From assembly GCF_001302265.1 (NCBI RefSeq), contig NZ_LHQM01000006.1, forward strand, positions 1 through 63,803: a stretch of 63,803 nt of DNA, given 5' to 3'. How positions within the stretch are numbered: position 1 is the first letter of the stretch; each line of letters begins with the position of its first letter. Below are positions 7,631 to 18,616 of the stretch, one piece after another. Source of the DNA: Streptococcus phocae. GTDB lineage: Bacteria; Bacillota; Bacilli; Lactobacillales; Streptococcaceae. Both the position numbers and the translations under genes were made by a program. The notes under the pieces are model-generated. The model did no database searches and had not been told where the DNA came from. It worked only from the letters and a program-made list of their open reading frames with translations.

Positions 7631-7765
7631 TTTCAACTAATATGCTCAGGACAGATGACTTTGCTGGCAAAGTTAGTAAGATGGCTAGTGCTTATCGACT
7701 CGTTGAAACGATTTTAAAAAATAATTATATAAGTAAAAAAGGGATCAATGGGTTCTAAAAAACCG

Positions 7766-7794
7766 TTGACAAGAGCAATTATTAATGATACACT
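7766..7794 (+). promoter_or_regulatory. cspA promoter with long leader
   Basis: TTGACA (7766-7771) and TACACT (7789-7794), 17-bp spacer. The implied start near 7801 leaves a leader of about 90 nt, as cold-shock mRNAs usually have for temperature-dependent folding. Confidence 0.7.
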
Positions 7795-7890
7795 GGTTAA
7801 GTAAATTAGTTTATGAGTTAGTATTTGTGTTTCACATCTTTATTTCTCTCTATTTTTACAAAATGATTTATAGAAAGGAAGTGGATGTAT

Positions 7891-8094
7891 ATGGCACAAG
7901 GTACAGTTAAATGGTTTAACGCTGAAAAAGGTTTCGGTTTTATTTCAACTGAAAACGGTCAAGATGTCTTCGCACATTTTTCAGCTATTCAGACTCCAGG
8001 ATTTAAATCTTTGGACGAAGGACAAAAAGTGGAATTTGATGTAGAAGATGGTCAACGTGGCCCTCAAGCAGTTAATATCACAAAAATGTCTTAA
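7891..8094 (+). CDS. cspA: Cold shock protein, CspA family
   Basis: 67 residues starting [10 protein letters not shown], with RNP1 KGFGFIS and RNP2 VFAHFSAI, the single-strand nucleic-acid binding strands of the CSD beta-barrel. It acts as an RNA chaperone. An in-frame ATG at 7885 would add two residues (MY); the family start and a 10-base spacing from AAGGAA favour 7891. Monocistronic, with its own promoter and terminator. Confidence 0.95.
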   Translation: MAQGTVKWFNAEKGFGFISTENGQDVFAHFSAIQTPGFKSLDEGQKVEFDVEDGQRGPQAVNITKMS

Positions 8095-8117
8095 TCACAT
8101 TAAAATAGATTAAACTA

Positions 8118-8147
8118 AACAGACACTTTCACGAGTGTCTGTTTTTT
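8118..8147 (+). terminator. cspA terminator
   Basis: AACAGACACT pairs perfectly with AGTGTCTGTT around TTCACG, followed by seven T. Confidence 0.9.
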
Positions 8148-8180
8148 TGTGTTCTAAAGCGGTTTTAGAATGATTTAGAT

Positions 8181-8230
8181 TTGCTTTTCCATTGTGCTAT
8201 TTGATATAATGATAGTCAGTTTTAGTCAAA
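8181..8230 (+). promoter_or_regulatory. ctsR-clpC promoter with CtsR box
   Basis: TTGCTT (8181-8186) and TATAAT (8205-8210), 18-bp spacer. Just past the -10, AGTCAGT-TTT-AGTCAAA (8214-8230) matches the CtsR heptad tandem RGTCAAA-N3-RGTCAAA with two mismatches in the first heptad. Bound CtsR would cover the transcription start, giving autorepression relieved by heat. Confidence 0.7.
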
Positions 8231-8288
8231 AGCAATAGATTATGGTTAAAGTCATAAACCGATTGCTTATTAGTAAAGGAGTGACTGT

Positions 8289-8750
8289 ATGCCAACGAAA
8301 AATACTTCAGATAGTATTGAAGAATACATCAAAGAGTTGTTAGCTCAATCAGGAATCGCGGAAATTAAACGCTCCTTGCTAGCTGATTCTTTTCAAGTGG
8401 TGCCAAGTCAGATAAACTATGTCATTAAGACGCGTTTCACGCAAAGCAGAGGCTATGAGGTCGAAAGTAAGCGCGGCGGCGGCGGCTACATACGCATCGC
8501 CAAGGTGCATTTTTCGGACAAACACCATCTGATTGGCAACTTAATGGCCTCAATAGAAGACCAACTCAGTGAACAGGTTTTTACAGACTCGGTTCAACTG
8601 TTATTTGATGAACAATTATTAACACATCGCGAGGGAAATATGATACTGGCTATGGCGTCAGATGATGTTTTAGGCCATGACGGACCAACCATTCGCACTC
8701 GTATGCTTAAATGCTTACTGCAGCGAATTGATAGAAAGGGAAGTAACTAA
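8289..8750 (+). CDS. ctsR: CtsR, class III heat-shock repressor
   Basis: 153 residues. The N-terminal winged helix-turn-helix includes FQVVPSQINYVIKTRFT, and the Gly-rich wing SKRGGGGYIRI is the thermosensing loop of CtsR. It represses clp and groE genes through heptad repeats. Ribosome site AAAGGAG precedes the ATG. The stop is two bases before clpC, so the two are translationally close; no mcsAB genes intervene, as usual in streptococci. Confidence 0.95.
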   Translation: MPTKNTSDSIEEYIKELLAQSGIAEIKRSLLADSFQVVPSQINYVIKTRFTQSRGYEVESKRGGGGYIRIAKVHFSDKHHLIGNLMASIEDQLSEQVFTDSVQLLFDEQLLTHREGNMILAMASDDVLGHDGPTIRTRMLKCLLQRIDRKGSN

Positions 8751-8752
8751 TC

Positions 8753-11194
8753 ATGATGTATTCAAAAAAAATGCAAGACATTTTTACACAAGCCCAATTT
8801 CAAGCAGAGCGCTTTGATAGCCAATACCTAGAGACTTGGCACGTCTTACTAGCTATGGCAGTGACAGAGCAGTCCTTGGCAGGATTAGTCCTTAGCGAAT
8901 TTGACCACAAAATTGCGGTTGAAGAGTATGAAGCAGCTGCTATTTTGGCAATTGGGAAGAGCCCAAAAAGCGAGGTAACTCAAGTTGCTTTTAAACCACA
9001 ATCCAAAGCCTTGTCAGATTTGCTCGCATTTGCTCGTGCTATTTGTCAAGTGGTTGGGGATCAAGAAATTGGCTCAGAGCATGTGCTCTTTGCCATGTTG
9101 TTAAATCCAGAATCCTTGGCCAGCCGTCTCCTAGAGCTAGCAGGCTACCAATTAAAAGATAAAAATGGCGATGAACCACGATTAGCAGATTTGCGCAAAG
9201 CCGTTGAGACCCATGCTGGTTATAGCAAAGAAACCATCAAAGCTATCCATGAGCTACGCAGACCGAAAAAACAAAAAAATACGGGGACTTTCTCAGAAAT
9301 GATGAAACCTCAGAGTACCGCGGGTGATCTATCTGATTTTACCAGAGACCTGACAGAAATGGCGAAACAAGGCTTACTAGAGCCAGTTGTTGGTCGAGAC
9401 AAAGAGATTTCACGAATGGTACAGGTTCTGAGCCGTAAAACTAAGAATAATCCTGTTTTGGTAGGAGATGCCGGTGTCGGGAAAACAGCCTTAGCCTATG
9501 GATTAGCACAGCGAATTGTTAACGGTGCGATTCCGTATGAGCTGCAAGACATGCGGGTGCTGGAGTTAGACATGATGAGTGTGGTGGCAGGGACTCGCTT
9601 TCGCGGTGATTTTGAAGAGCGCATGAATCAAATTATTGACGACATTGAGGCTGATGGCAAGATTATTCTCTTTATTGATGAGTTGCACACTATTATGGGA
9701 TCAGGCAGTGGTATTGATAGCACGCTAGATGCTGCTAATATCTTGAAACCAGCCTTGTCTCGTGGTAGCCTCCGCATGGTGGGTGCGACCACTCAAGACG
9801 AATATCAAAAACATATCGAAAAAGATGCGGCCTTGTCACGCCGTTTTGCAAAAATCATCATTGAAGAGCCACGTTTAGAAGATGCCAACCAGATTTTATT
9901 GGGACTTAGAGCTTCTTATGAAAAGTATCATAATGTTGTGATTTCAGATGAGGCCATTCATACTGCTGTTAAAATGGCGCACCGTTATTTGACTAGTAAA
10001 AATCTACCAGACTCAGCGATTGATTTGTTAGACGAGGCGAGTGCGACGGTGCAAAGCCTTGTTAAAAAATCAAGTCCAGATAAGATTACACCACTGGATC
10101 AAGCTCTGATTGATGGTGATATGAAGAAAGCATCAGCTATTTTAGCGAAAGCGTCAAAAAATAAAAAAGCTAAACCAACTCCTGTTACCGAAGATGACAT
10201 CATGTCTACTTTGAGCAAGTTATCAGGCATACCAGTTGAAAAAATGAGCCAAGCGGATAACAAAAAGTACCTCAATCTGGAGAAGGAACTGCACAAGCGC
10301 GTGATTGGGCAAGAAACAGCTGTATCTGCGATTTCACGGGCTATTCGCCGTAATCAGTCAGGTATTCGAACAGGAAAACGGCCGATTGGTTCGTTCATGT
10401 TTTTGGGTCCGACAGGTGTCGGAAAGACTGAACTAGCAAAAGCCTTAGCCCAAGTCTTGTTTGACGATGAGTCGGCTTTGATTCGTTTTGACATGTCTGA
10501 ATACATGGAAAAATTTGCGGCTAGCCGATTAAATGGTGCACCTCCAGGCTATGTTGGCTATGATGAGGGGGGCGAATTGACTGAGAAAGTCAGAAATAAA
10601 CCTTATTCCGTTTTGCTGTTAGACGAGGTTGAAAAAGCCCATCCTGACATTTTTAACGTCTTGCTTCAAGTGCTTGACGATGGAGTGTTGACAGATAGTC
10701 GCGGACGCAAAGTTGATTTTTCAAATACCATCATCATCATGACCAGCAACCTGGGAGCAACAGCTCTAAGAGATGACAAAACAGTTGGTTTTGGAGCAAG
10801 GGACATCAATCATGACTATCAAGCCATGGAAAAACGTATTTTAGAAGAGCTGAAAAAAGCTTATCGACCTGAATTCATTAACAGGATTGATGAAAAAGTT
10901 GTTTTCCATAGCTTATCTCAGGACAACATGAAAGATGTGGTCAAAATTATGGTGCAACCATTAATTGCCACACTGGCTGAAAAAGAGATTGCCTTAACCT
11001 TCCAACCATCAGCCCTTGCTTACCTTTCTCAAAAAGGATATGATCCTGAGATGGGAGCTCGACCACTGCGTCGTACCTTGCAGACACAGGTGGAAGATCA
11101 TTTGTCGGAGCTTCTGCTTTCGGGGGCGCTTTCAAAAGGTCAGAACCTTAAAATTGGTGTCTCTCGAGGCAAGTTGACCTTTAAAATCGCTTAA
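8753..11194 (+). CDS. clpC: ClpC, AAA+ unfoldase of the Clp protease
   Basis: 813 residues: N-terminal Clp repeats (1-150), first AAA+ module with Walker [10 protein letters not shown] near 239 and Walker [10 protein letters not shown], a short middle domain around 440-500, second AAA+ module with GPTGVGKTE near 555 and [11 protein letters not shown]. It feeds substrates to ClpP and forms part of the stress-protein quality control. ATG 8753 and ATG 8756 are tandem; either is possible. It lies 2 bp after ctsR in a CtsR-controlled operon. A terminator closes the unit. Confidence 0.95.
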   Translation: MMYSKKMQDIFTQAQFQAERFDSQYLETWHVLLAMAVTEQSLAGLVLSEFDHKIAVEEYEAAAILAIGKSPKSEVTQVAFKPQSKALSDLLAFARAICQVVGDQEIGSEHVLFAMLLNPESLASRLLELAGYQLKDKNGDEPRLADLRKAVETHAGYSKETIKAIHELRRPKKQKNTGTFSEMMKPQSTAGDLSDFTRDLTEMAKQGLLEPVVGRDKEISRMVQVLSRKTKNNPVLVGDAGVGKTALAYGLAQRIVNGAIPYELQDMRVLELDMMSVVAGTRFRGDFEERMNQIIDDIEADGKIILFIDELHTIMGSGSGIDSTLDAANILKPALSRGSLRMVGATTQDEYQKHIEKDAALSRRFAKIIIEEPRLEDANQILLGLRASYEKYHNVVISDEAIHTAVKMAHRYLTSKNLPDSAIDLLDEASATVQSLVKKSSPDKITPLDQALIDGDMKKASAILAKASKNKKAKPTPVTEDDIMSTLSKLSGIPVEKMSQADNKKYLNLEKELHKRVIGQETAVSAISRAIRRNQSGIRTGKRPIGSFMFLGPTGVGKTELAKALAQVLFDDESALIRFDMSEYMEKFAASRLNGAPPGYVGYDEGGELTEKVRNKPYSVLLLDEVEKAHPDIFNVLLQVLDDGVLTDSRGRKVDFSNTIIIMTSNLGATALRDDKTVGFGARDINHDYQAMEKRILEELKKAYRPEFINRIDEKVVFHSLSQDNMKDVVKIMVQPLIATLAEKEIALTFQPSALAYLSQKGYDPEMGARPLRRTLQTQVEDHLSELLLSGALSKGQNLKIGVSRGKLTFKIA

Positions 11195-11229
11195 TTAATC
11201 AGTAGTTGACACTATGATGATAATTCTAA

Positions 11230-11261
11230 AGAGTCTGTTTGTTTGAACAGACTCTTTTTTC
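11230..11261 (+). terminator. clpC terminator
   Basis: AAGAGTCTGTT and AACAGACTCTT pair perfectly around TGTTTG, followed by a T-run to 11261. Confidence 0.9.
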
Positions 11262-11327
11262 TTGACTATTTTTGACCAAGTGATAAAATAGAAAAGGAAA
11301 TTAGCACTCGATATATAAGAGTGCTAA
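11262..11327 (+). promoter_or_regulatory. groESL control region: CtsR box, promoter and CIRCE element
   Basis: A CtsR box on the minus strand (GGTCAAA-AAT-AGTCAAG, complement of 11262-11278) overlaps a -35 TTGACT (11263-11268); a -10-like TAAAAT is at 11284-11289. A perfect CIRCE follows: TTAGCACTC (11301-11309), N9, GAGTGCTAA (11319-11327), the HrcA operator. The operon is thus under both HrcA and CtsR, as described in streptococci. Confidence 0.9.
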
Positions 11328-11359
11328 TAAAGAAATCACGTATTTTGGAGGTAATATTC

Positions 11360-11647
11360 ATGTTGAAACCATTAGGTGACCGTGTGGTCCTAGCGTTTGA
11401 AGAAGATAAAGAGCAAACTGTGGGTGGTTTTGTCCTAGCAGCGAGCCACAAAGAAACAACTAAGGTGGGAACGGTTGTGGCTGTTAGCGAAACAGGCATT
11501 CGGACAATCACAGGAGACTTGATTGCTCCTAGCGTTAGCGTTGGTGACAAGGTCTTGGTCGAATCAGGAGCGGGTCTTCAAGTAAAAGATGGTGACCGTG
11601 ATGTGGTTATCTACCGTGAGACAGATATTTTGGCGGTTCTGGCTTAA
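11360..11647 (+). CDS. groES: GroES co-chaperonin
   Basis: 95 residues beginning [11 protein letters not shown], with the mobile loop [19 protein letters not shown] and the C-terminal [15 protein letters not shown]. It caps the GroEL ring. Start ATG 11360 has GGAGG eight bases upstream. First gene of groESL, 33 bp after CIRCE; groEL follows after 63 bp. Confidence 0.95.
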   Translation: MLKPLGDRVVLAFEEDKEQTVGGFVLAASHKETTKVGTVVAVSETGIRTITGDLIAPSVSVGDKVLVESGAGLQVKDGDRDVVIYRETDILAVLA

Positions 11648-11674
11648 TCGAAAGTAGCCTTTCAGAAAGCATAA

Positions 11675-13336
<1,662 letters not shown>

Positions 13337-13362
13337 GACGAGGTAAACCATTACTGAAAAAC

Positions 13363-13398
13363 AAAAAAGACTTGGCCTTTATTGGCCAAGTCTTTTTT
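13363..13398 (+). terminator. groESL terminator
   Basis: AAAAAAGACTTGGCC pairs with GGCCAAGTCTTTTTT around TTTATT. Confidence 0.93.
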
Positions 13399-13648
13399 GG
13401 AGATTTATGAAAAGAAAAATTTAGGATGGTTTAAAGATACCTCAACTACCTTAAAGCAACCTTAACAGTTAAATATTTAAAAAAAGATTGAGGATTTAAG
13501 GTTTCTTTAAGCAAGTCTTTTTATACTTAAGACAGTCCTAAATAACAATTAGTTACCATTCCTAACTAATTCTTTTCATACCTCCTTCCTTAAAACTCCG
13601 TGCGGGATCTTCTCGCACGGAGTTTTTTTAAGCTGAGAGCTGTTTGGG
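13399..13648. other. Intergenic region with inverted repeat and terminator hairpin
   Basis: No gene. It holds a TATACT at 13522-13527, a perfect 9-bp inverted repeat (AATTAGTTA 13547-13555 / TAACTAATT 13563-13571), and a hairpin AAAACTCCGTGCG...CGCACGGAGTTTTTTT (13592-13629). The last works as a bidirectional terminator for the minus-strand dipeptidase gene. The stretch 13522-13629 could be a small RNA, but its -35 is poor. Confidence 0.5.
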
Positions 13649-15127
13649 CTATTTTTTCTTACTTTCTTTGACCAGTCTTGCTTCGATGGCTTTGAGATGG
13701 GTAAATGTTTTTTTCGCACGCTTGAGTGAGATAATTGTTGCTTTTTTCTGAGCTGCTTTTGGGTCTGTTTTTACCAGTTGAGCAATTTCTTGGTTGGTGC
13801 GACCTTGCTGAGTGATCCACTTGCTTTCGAGAGCTTTGATGTCCCCAATAACCTCGTTACCAAACTGATTGGGATGTGCAGCAACCAAATCATTGATGTG
13901 GGAAGTGGTCCAATACCAAGAGTCTGTGTCATAATGGCTGCTTTTGTTGTGATAAGCCATGTAGGTTTGAGTGATATTGCCTAGGTAAGGCAAGTAAGGG
14001 GCGTTGCGAGGGCTGCCGATAGATAACCACAAGACGCCACCTCCTAGTTGTGCAGGAATATCGTCTTTGAGTTGAAAAATGTGGGCTTCCATGACATTAG
14101 GGTTGGAAATGGGATAGGCATAGTCACTAATAGCTTTTTTATTTTTTGTCTTTTTTTTCTTGTCAAGTGCCATCTCATCTAATGGTTTGAGGCACAAACC
14201 TTCAAATCGATTGCGTTGTAACGCCATGGCATCTGTCAGGTCAAGTGTTTTTTCAGTGCTTTGAAGCAAGTCATAGGAACTATCTTTATAGGTGATTTTA
14301 GACGTAGGGTCGAGAGATTTAATGCCAGAAAAAGAGCGGGAACGGTTTGCCTTGCTCAGTGGGGGATTGTAGGATGCCGCGATGTGAAATGTGCCGTCCA
14401 CAGCATGATAAGAATGAGCCTTTCGCGCAAGGCTTTCCAAGTGGGCAGAAGCAATGACGTGTTCTGTATCCTTGGTATCAATATGACCTAAGAAAAAGGT
14501 GTTTGGAAAAACAGCAAACTTGTCATCGGGGAATTTGATGGCTGCATATTGGTGACCAGATAAAATCTCCATGTACCAGAGGCCTTCTTTGTCGGCTAAT
14601 GTGACGATATTGCCTTCTGCTGCGCCTTTTTCATCGATGACTTTAGCGAGAAATTCTACCCCTTCGCGTGCTGTTTTCACCCTAGAGAGAACGATGCTAG
14701 CCATAGATGACTCAGCCAATCCATCTTTGACATAAGGGTCTGCTTTTTGAATGGCTTTATTTGCTGTTGCAGAGACCGTTGCAGACATAGAGACCCCAAA
14801 TTCGTTAAAGCCTGCCTCGTCATAGACTCCTTTTTTAGGGGTGACGTCAGGTATCGCGGTGTAGCGATAAGAATGTTTTGGTAAGGGGTATGTGAATCCA
14901 TTGGCTAGGTCTTTCCATTTTTTACCAGGTTTGTGATCTTTTGCAGGCCTCACCACAAATGTTTTGTTGTGGTTGGGTTCAAGATCTTCTGTTCTTCCAT
15001 AAAGAAGCGAGCCGTCTGTTGTTAGCTCTTTTCCAATGACAAAGCCTGTGCAAGCATAGCTCGTTTGTTGACATCCGATAGCTAGCAAAAGAGTTGATAT
15101 GGTCACGGTCCATAGTTTCGTTTTCAT
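13649..15127 (-). CDS. Secreted C69-family dipeptidase (PepD-like)
   Basis: 492 residues. A signal peptide (1-25) ends just before Cys26 in CTGFVIGKELTTDG; in C69 enzymes this cysteine becomes the N-terminal catalytic nucleophile after processing. GRTEDLEP and FGVSMSATVSATAN are typical Ntn-hydrolase contacts. It would hydrolyse dipeptides outside the membrane. Ribosome site AGGAGG is seven bases upstream. The promoter (TTGAAT-17-TATAAT) is followed by a cre-like site, so carbon catabolite control is likely. Confidence 0.9.
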   Translation of the reverse strand: MKTKLWTVTISTLLLAIGCQQTSYACTGFVIGKELTTDGSLLYGRTEDLEPNHNKTFVVRPAKDHKPGKKWKDLANGFTYPLPKHSYRYTAIPDVTPKKGVYDEAGFNEFGVSMSATVSATANKAIQKADPYVKDGLAESSMASIVLSRVKTAREGVEFLAKVIDEKGAAEGNIVTLADKEGLWYMEILSGHQYAAIKFPDDKFAVFPNTFFLGHIDTKDTEHVIASAHLESLARKAHSYHAVDGTFHIAASYNPPLSKANRSRSFSGIKSLDPTSKITYKDSSYDLLQSTEKTLDLTDAMALQRNRFEGLCLKPLDEMALDKKKKTKNKKAISDYAYPISNPNVMEAHIFQLKDDIPAQLGGGVLWLSIGSPRNAPYLPYLGNITQTYMAYHNKSSHYDTDSWYWTTSHINDLVAAHPNQFGNEVIGDIKALESKWITQQGRTNQEIAQLVKTDPKAAQKKATIISLKRAKKTFTHLKAIEARLVKESKKK

Positions 15128-15144
15128 CTGACACCTCCTGTAAA

Positions 15145-15158
15145 TGATAGCGCTTTCT
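15145..15158 (-). promoter_or_regulatory. CcpA cre site at the dipeptidase promoter
   Basis: TGATAGCGCTTTCT differs from the palindromic cre TGAAAGCGCTTTCA at two positions. It lies immediately downstream of the minus-strand -10 (TATAAT, complement of 15162-15167), a position that blocks transcription when CcpA binds. Confidence 0.65.
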
Positions 15159-15316
15159 GAATTATTATAAATCTCTTTTATTAAAAATTCAAGAAATTAC
15201 CTAAAAGGTAGTCAATAGATACCAAGTGATTGAGACACGGGGCTTTGCCTTTTATGCAAACCAGAAGGTCACTTTTTTGGTATAATAAAAGAAAACAAGG
15301 AAAGACAGGAGATATC

Positions 15317-16951
15317 ATGCTTGCCATCAAATCAATGAAAAGACTCAAAACGTTAGGGGCTCTTGTGATGGGATTTTTCACCTTGTTACTGCTATTTGGA
15401 GCGGTACACTACTCCAAATCTAGTCGCATTAACGCTTATCTCCATGCCCAATCCTCTACAACAGGCAGTGTCTTTGAAAACATCAAACCCTATCTGGTAT
15501 GGGCTGACAATAAGGAACAACTAACCAATGATGATGCCAAGTATTCGAACTTTGCTCGTCTTGAGCAATCGGAGAAAGAGGAAAAAAGGCAGCAGCTAAA
15601 AACAGCAACGGCTAAAGATGATGTTTATGTGACTTCTGTCGGGCGAAAGTTTTTGATTTTTCCTGATTACCGCATCGCCGTCAAGCCTATTAGTCTGAGC
15701 ATCAAGACCAATGTTCCTAGTGTTGATGTTTTGCTCAATCAAAAAAAGGTCGCCTTATCCGATTCTGAAGATTTCTCCGTAACTCTAAAAAAACTCCCAG
15801 CAGCTACCTATAAAGCAAGTATCCAAGGTCGCTATAAAGGTCGAAAAATTGCTGTGAGCAAGGTTTATGAAGGAGGGTCAAATCTTATTGACCTCAGTGT
15901 GAGCTTTAAACAATTTTCGGTGACTAGCAACGTCAAAGATGCAGAGCTCTATATTGATGCAGAACGTGTCGGTACTCTCAAAGAAGGACAGTTAGAACTA
16001 GCAGACTACCCCGTCACAGCGACTTCAAAAGCCTATGTTAAAAAACGGTTTCCAGATGGGGTTCTCAAATCACGGAAACATTCTCTAGCGTCGGTAGCAG
16101 ATGGCGAGGCAGTTGATATTACAATCAGCAATCTTCTCAGCGAAAAACAAGCAGGGCAGATTTTGGTATCCGCTTTTGACCAATTAATTGCTTATCTCAA
16201 TGGCGGACAGGACCCAACTGATTTGGCTACGATCTTTGATAAAGGCTCTGATAACGATTTTTACAAAGGGTTAAAAGAATCCATACAAGCCAAATATCAG
16301 ACAGATAGCAGGAAAGCGTCGCATGTGACCATTCCATCTATTTTATTAACCCAAATGACTCAAATTGGCAAAAAAACGTATCTTTTGGATTTTACAGCCA
16401 CCTATGATTTTTTCTATGACCAAACGACGGACCCTGCCAAATCAACCTCAGGGCATATCATACAGGAGCTAGAAGGCAAGGTTACCCTGAAAAAAGATGG
16501 AAAAACGTATTTCATCAGCCAATCTGGTCCTAAAAACCTGACCGTGGTTTCTGAGACCAACAATGTTAAAAAACCGTCGGTCTTTCCAGAGTCCCTTCTT
16601 GGAACTTGGGGTGCCACTAGAAATGGCATGCAAGTCACGATGACCTTAGCAGCAGACGGCACAGTAACAACCTTGCTTAAACAAGCAGGACAATCTGATG
16701 AATCCTTTGTCAGCAAGGTTTTGGAGACCCAGGAAAAAGAAGCAGGGCTTTTTGCCTATGTGCTGGATCCTAAATCAAATACTTTAGCGCTCACTCAGGG
16801 CATCGGTATCGGAGGCGTTGACGTCAAGTACGCATTTGGTATCAAACACTCTGGCAACAAAGCCAGTGCAGTTCTCTGGCAGGCATCACGAGATTCGGAA
16901 ATTGATTACACCAAGCCATCTCTAGGTATGGAAATGACTAAACAAGATTAA
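15317..16951 (+). CDS. TcaA-like membrane-anchored extracytoplasmic protein
   Basis: 544 residues. One membrane segment near the N-terminus (LGALVMGFFTLLLLFGAVHY, about 13-32) leads to a long extracellular part with repeated beta modules (VSLSIKTNVPSVDVLLNQKKV, FSVTSNVKDAELYIDAERVG) and a C-terminal NTF2-like region (GTWGATRNGMQVTMTL). This matches the TcaA family, linked to cell-wall antibiotic response in staphylococci; function here is unproven. No N-terminal zinc ribbon is present. I chose ATG 15317 because AGGAGA lies seven bases upstream; longer readings lack a site. A TGGTATAAT extended -10 is nearby at about 15280. Confidence 0.7.
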   Translation: MLAIKSMKRLKTLGALVMGFFTLLLLFGAVHYSKSSRINAYLHAQSSTTGSVFENIKPYLVWADNKEQLTNDDAKYSNFARLEQSEKEEKRQQLKTATAKDDVYVTSVGRKFLIFPDYRIAVKPISLSIKTNVPSVDVLLNQKKVALSDSEDFSVTLKKLPAATYKASIQGRYKGRKIAVSKVYEGGSNLIDLSVSFKQFSVTSNVKDAELYIDAERVGTLKEGQLELADYPVTATSKAYVKKRFPDGVLKSRKHSLASVADGEAVDITISNLLSEKQAGQILVSAFDQLIAYLNGGQDPTDLATIFDKGSDNDFYKGLKESIQAKYQTDSRKASHVTIPSILLTQMTQIGKKTYLLDFTATYDFFYDQTTDPAKSTSGHIIQELEGKVTLKKDGKTYFISQSGPKNLTVVSETNNVKKPSVFPESLLGTWGATRNGMQVTMTLAADGTVTTLLKQAGQSDESFVSKVLETQEKEAGLFAYVLDPKSNTLALTQGIGIGGVDVKYAFGIKHSGNKASAVLWQASRDSEIDYTKPSLGMEMTKQD

Positions 16952-16982
16952 AAAAGGACTTCCTATTAGGGAAGTCCTTTTT
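16951..16982. terminator. Bidirectional terminator between TcaA-like gene and pseudouridine synthase
   Basis: AAAGGACTTCC pairs with GGAAGTCCTTT with T-runs on both strands. It overlaps the last codons of the minus-strand gene. Confidence 0.85.
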
Positions 16983-17862
16983 CAAAGCTTTGAGACCTAG
17001 CCTGTACCGTAATAACCTCACCCGTTAAGGGGTGGGTGAAGGTCAGTTGGTGCGCGTGTAGCATTAGCCGCTTAGCTTTTTGACGACTGTATAGTGGGTC
17101 CCCAATCAGGGCATGACCATGGTGGGCCAAATGCACTCTGATTTGATGGGTTCTGCCGGTATCTAGTTGGCAATTAATCAAACTGGTCTGGTGATTGGCT
17201 TGGAGCAAGGTGACGTGAGTAATGGCAGCTTGACCTTTATGAGGGTCAACCACTCTTAAGCGGCGGTCATGCCGATGTCTGCCAATAGGGTCTGTATAGG
17301 TAATGGCTTTTTCTTTTAACTGTCCCTGAACCAAGGCCCAGTAATCGCGCTTGATGTCTCGTTTTTCCAACATACGGTTCAAGATGGGGAGGATAGCAGG
17401 ATTTTTCGCAAAGATAATAGCCCCACTGGTTTCCATGTCCAATCGGTGGATCACATAACAGGTCTTTCCGACATAAGCAGAGACGTGATTGAGAAGTGCG
17501 ATTTCACCCGGCTCATTGGCATGTGTTTTCATGCCTTCTGGCTTATTGACAACAATCAAATGCTCGTCTTGATAGAGACAATCAATCAGACTGCTATCTC
17601 CCATTGCTATTTCTTTTTCTGGGTAATCTTCCTCATCAAAAAATAAGACGATTTGGTCTCCCTTGCGAACAGGGCTCTGCCAGTGGACAGGCTCGCCATT
17701 GATCCAGACGTGTTTTTTGGTGCGTAGAAAATGCCTGATTTTGCGAGGAATCAGTAGATAGTCTTCTAGAAGTTCCTTTACAGTAGAGTTTGCGTAGGGG
17801 TTTATCAGAGACAGCTCAAAGCCTTTTTTGGCATTAGTTGGTGTCTTCATTGAGCCAGTCAT
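16966..17862 (-). CDS. RluA/RluD-family pseudouridine synthase
   Basis: 298 residues. Catalytic motif HRLDMETSGAIIFAKN (Asp in HRLD) near residue 130, followed by DTGRTHQIRVHLAHHGHALIGDPLY, both diagnostic for RluA-type synthases that modify rRNA or tRNA uridines. An S4-like N-terminal segment (RKIRHFLRTKKHVWINGEPV) is present. I chose ATG 17862 with GGAG seven bases upstream; it overlaps the preceding small gene by 29 bp. The exact RNA target cannot be told. Confidence 0.9.
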   Translation of the reverse strand: MTGSMKTPTNAKKGFELSLINPYANSTVKELLEDYLLIPRKIRHFLRTKKHVWINGEPVHWQSPVRKGDQIVLFFDEEDYPEKEIAMGDSSLIDCLYQDEHLIVVNKPEGMKTHANEPGEIALLNHVSAYVGKTCYVIHRLDMETSGAIIFAKNPAILPILNRMLEKRDIKRDYWALVQGQLKEKAITYTDPIGRHRHDRRLRVVDPHKGQAAITHVTLLQANHQTSLINCQLDTGRTHQIRVHLAHHGHALIGDPLYSRQKAKRLMLHAHQLTFTHPLTGEVITVQARSQSFEKGLP

Positions 17863-18025
17863 GATACTTCTCCACAAGGTGAATAGCCATTTCAGAAGCG
17901 ATCATAGCAGAGAAAGCTTCTGTTCCTTCTAAATGGCTTTTGGCGAGTTCGAGGCGCACCTCGTCGTAAATAGCGGTTAAGCTTTCGTTAGATAGGGTTG
18001 CCTTAAAGGCTTCAAATGAGTTCAT
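17834..18025 (-). CDS. Small acidic protein of unknown function
   Basis: 63 residues, mostly helical (FEAFKATLSNESLTAIYDEVRLELAKS), without motif or signal. Ribosome site AAAGGAA is six bases upstream. The end overlaps the pseudouridine synthase start by 29 bp, so the pair is translationally coupled. I do not recognise a named family. Confidence 0.75.
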   Translation of the reverse strand: MNSFEAFKATLSNESLTAIYDEVRLELAKSHLEGTEAFSAMIASEMAIHLVEKYHDWLNEDTN

Positions 18026-18203
18026 AGCTTGTTCCTTTTAGTGTATTCATTTACTGTTATTATAGCATGTTTTTCAAAAAAGGTTGTCCCTTTCGGGCTT
18101 GATTTAAGAGCATCAACGCTTGAAGAGGTAGTTTTTAGTATAGGATTTTCAGAGAAATTGATATAATATGGTAAACGAATTGAAACTAATAGGAGAAAAT
18201 AAA

Positions 18204-18584
18204 ATGAAAAGTATTAGACGTTATGATGTTAATGAAGAATGGGCCCATACAGGACTGGTTGAAGCTGGAGATTTCTACTTTTTAAATTATTGTGTAGGCA
18301 ACGTTGGGGATGATATCGAACGCCAAATCAATGGTGCTTTTGATGAAATGGAGCGTCGTTTGGGTTTGGTTGGTTTGACCCTTGAGGCTGTGGTGCAAAT
18401 GGATTGTCTGTTTCGAGACGTCTGGAATATTCCAGTGATGGAAAAAATCATTAAAGAACGGTTTAATGGGAAGTATCCCGCACGCAAATCACTACAAACA
18501 GAGTTTGCCCACCATGGAGGACCAGAGGGTCTTCTCTTTCAAGTAGACGGTGTGGCTTATGCCAAGCCTGTCTCTGTGTCCTGA
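18204..18584 (+). CDS. RidA/YjgF-like protein
   Basis: 126 residues beginning MKSIRRYDVNEEWAHTG, with GDDIERQINGAFDEMERRLGLVGLTLEAVVQMDCLFRD-like order, the chorismate-mutase-like fold of RidA proteins, and PARKSLQTEFAH near the C-terminus where RidA carries its Arg (PAR). RidA deaminates reactive enamines; several paralogues do not. ATG 18204 follows AGGAGA. It lies 32 bp upstream of pbp2A. Confidence 0.8.
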   Translation: MKSIRRYDVNEEWAHTGLVEAGDFYFLNYCVGNVGDDIERQINGAFDEMERRLGLVGLTLEAVVQMDCLFRDVWNIPVMEKIIKERFNGKYPARKSLQTEFAHHGGPEGLLFQVDGVAYAKPVSVS

Positions 18585-18616
18585 TGACACAGCTCCTAAG
18601 TACCGTGGTATAATCT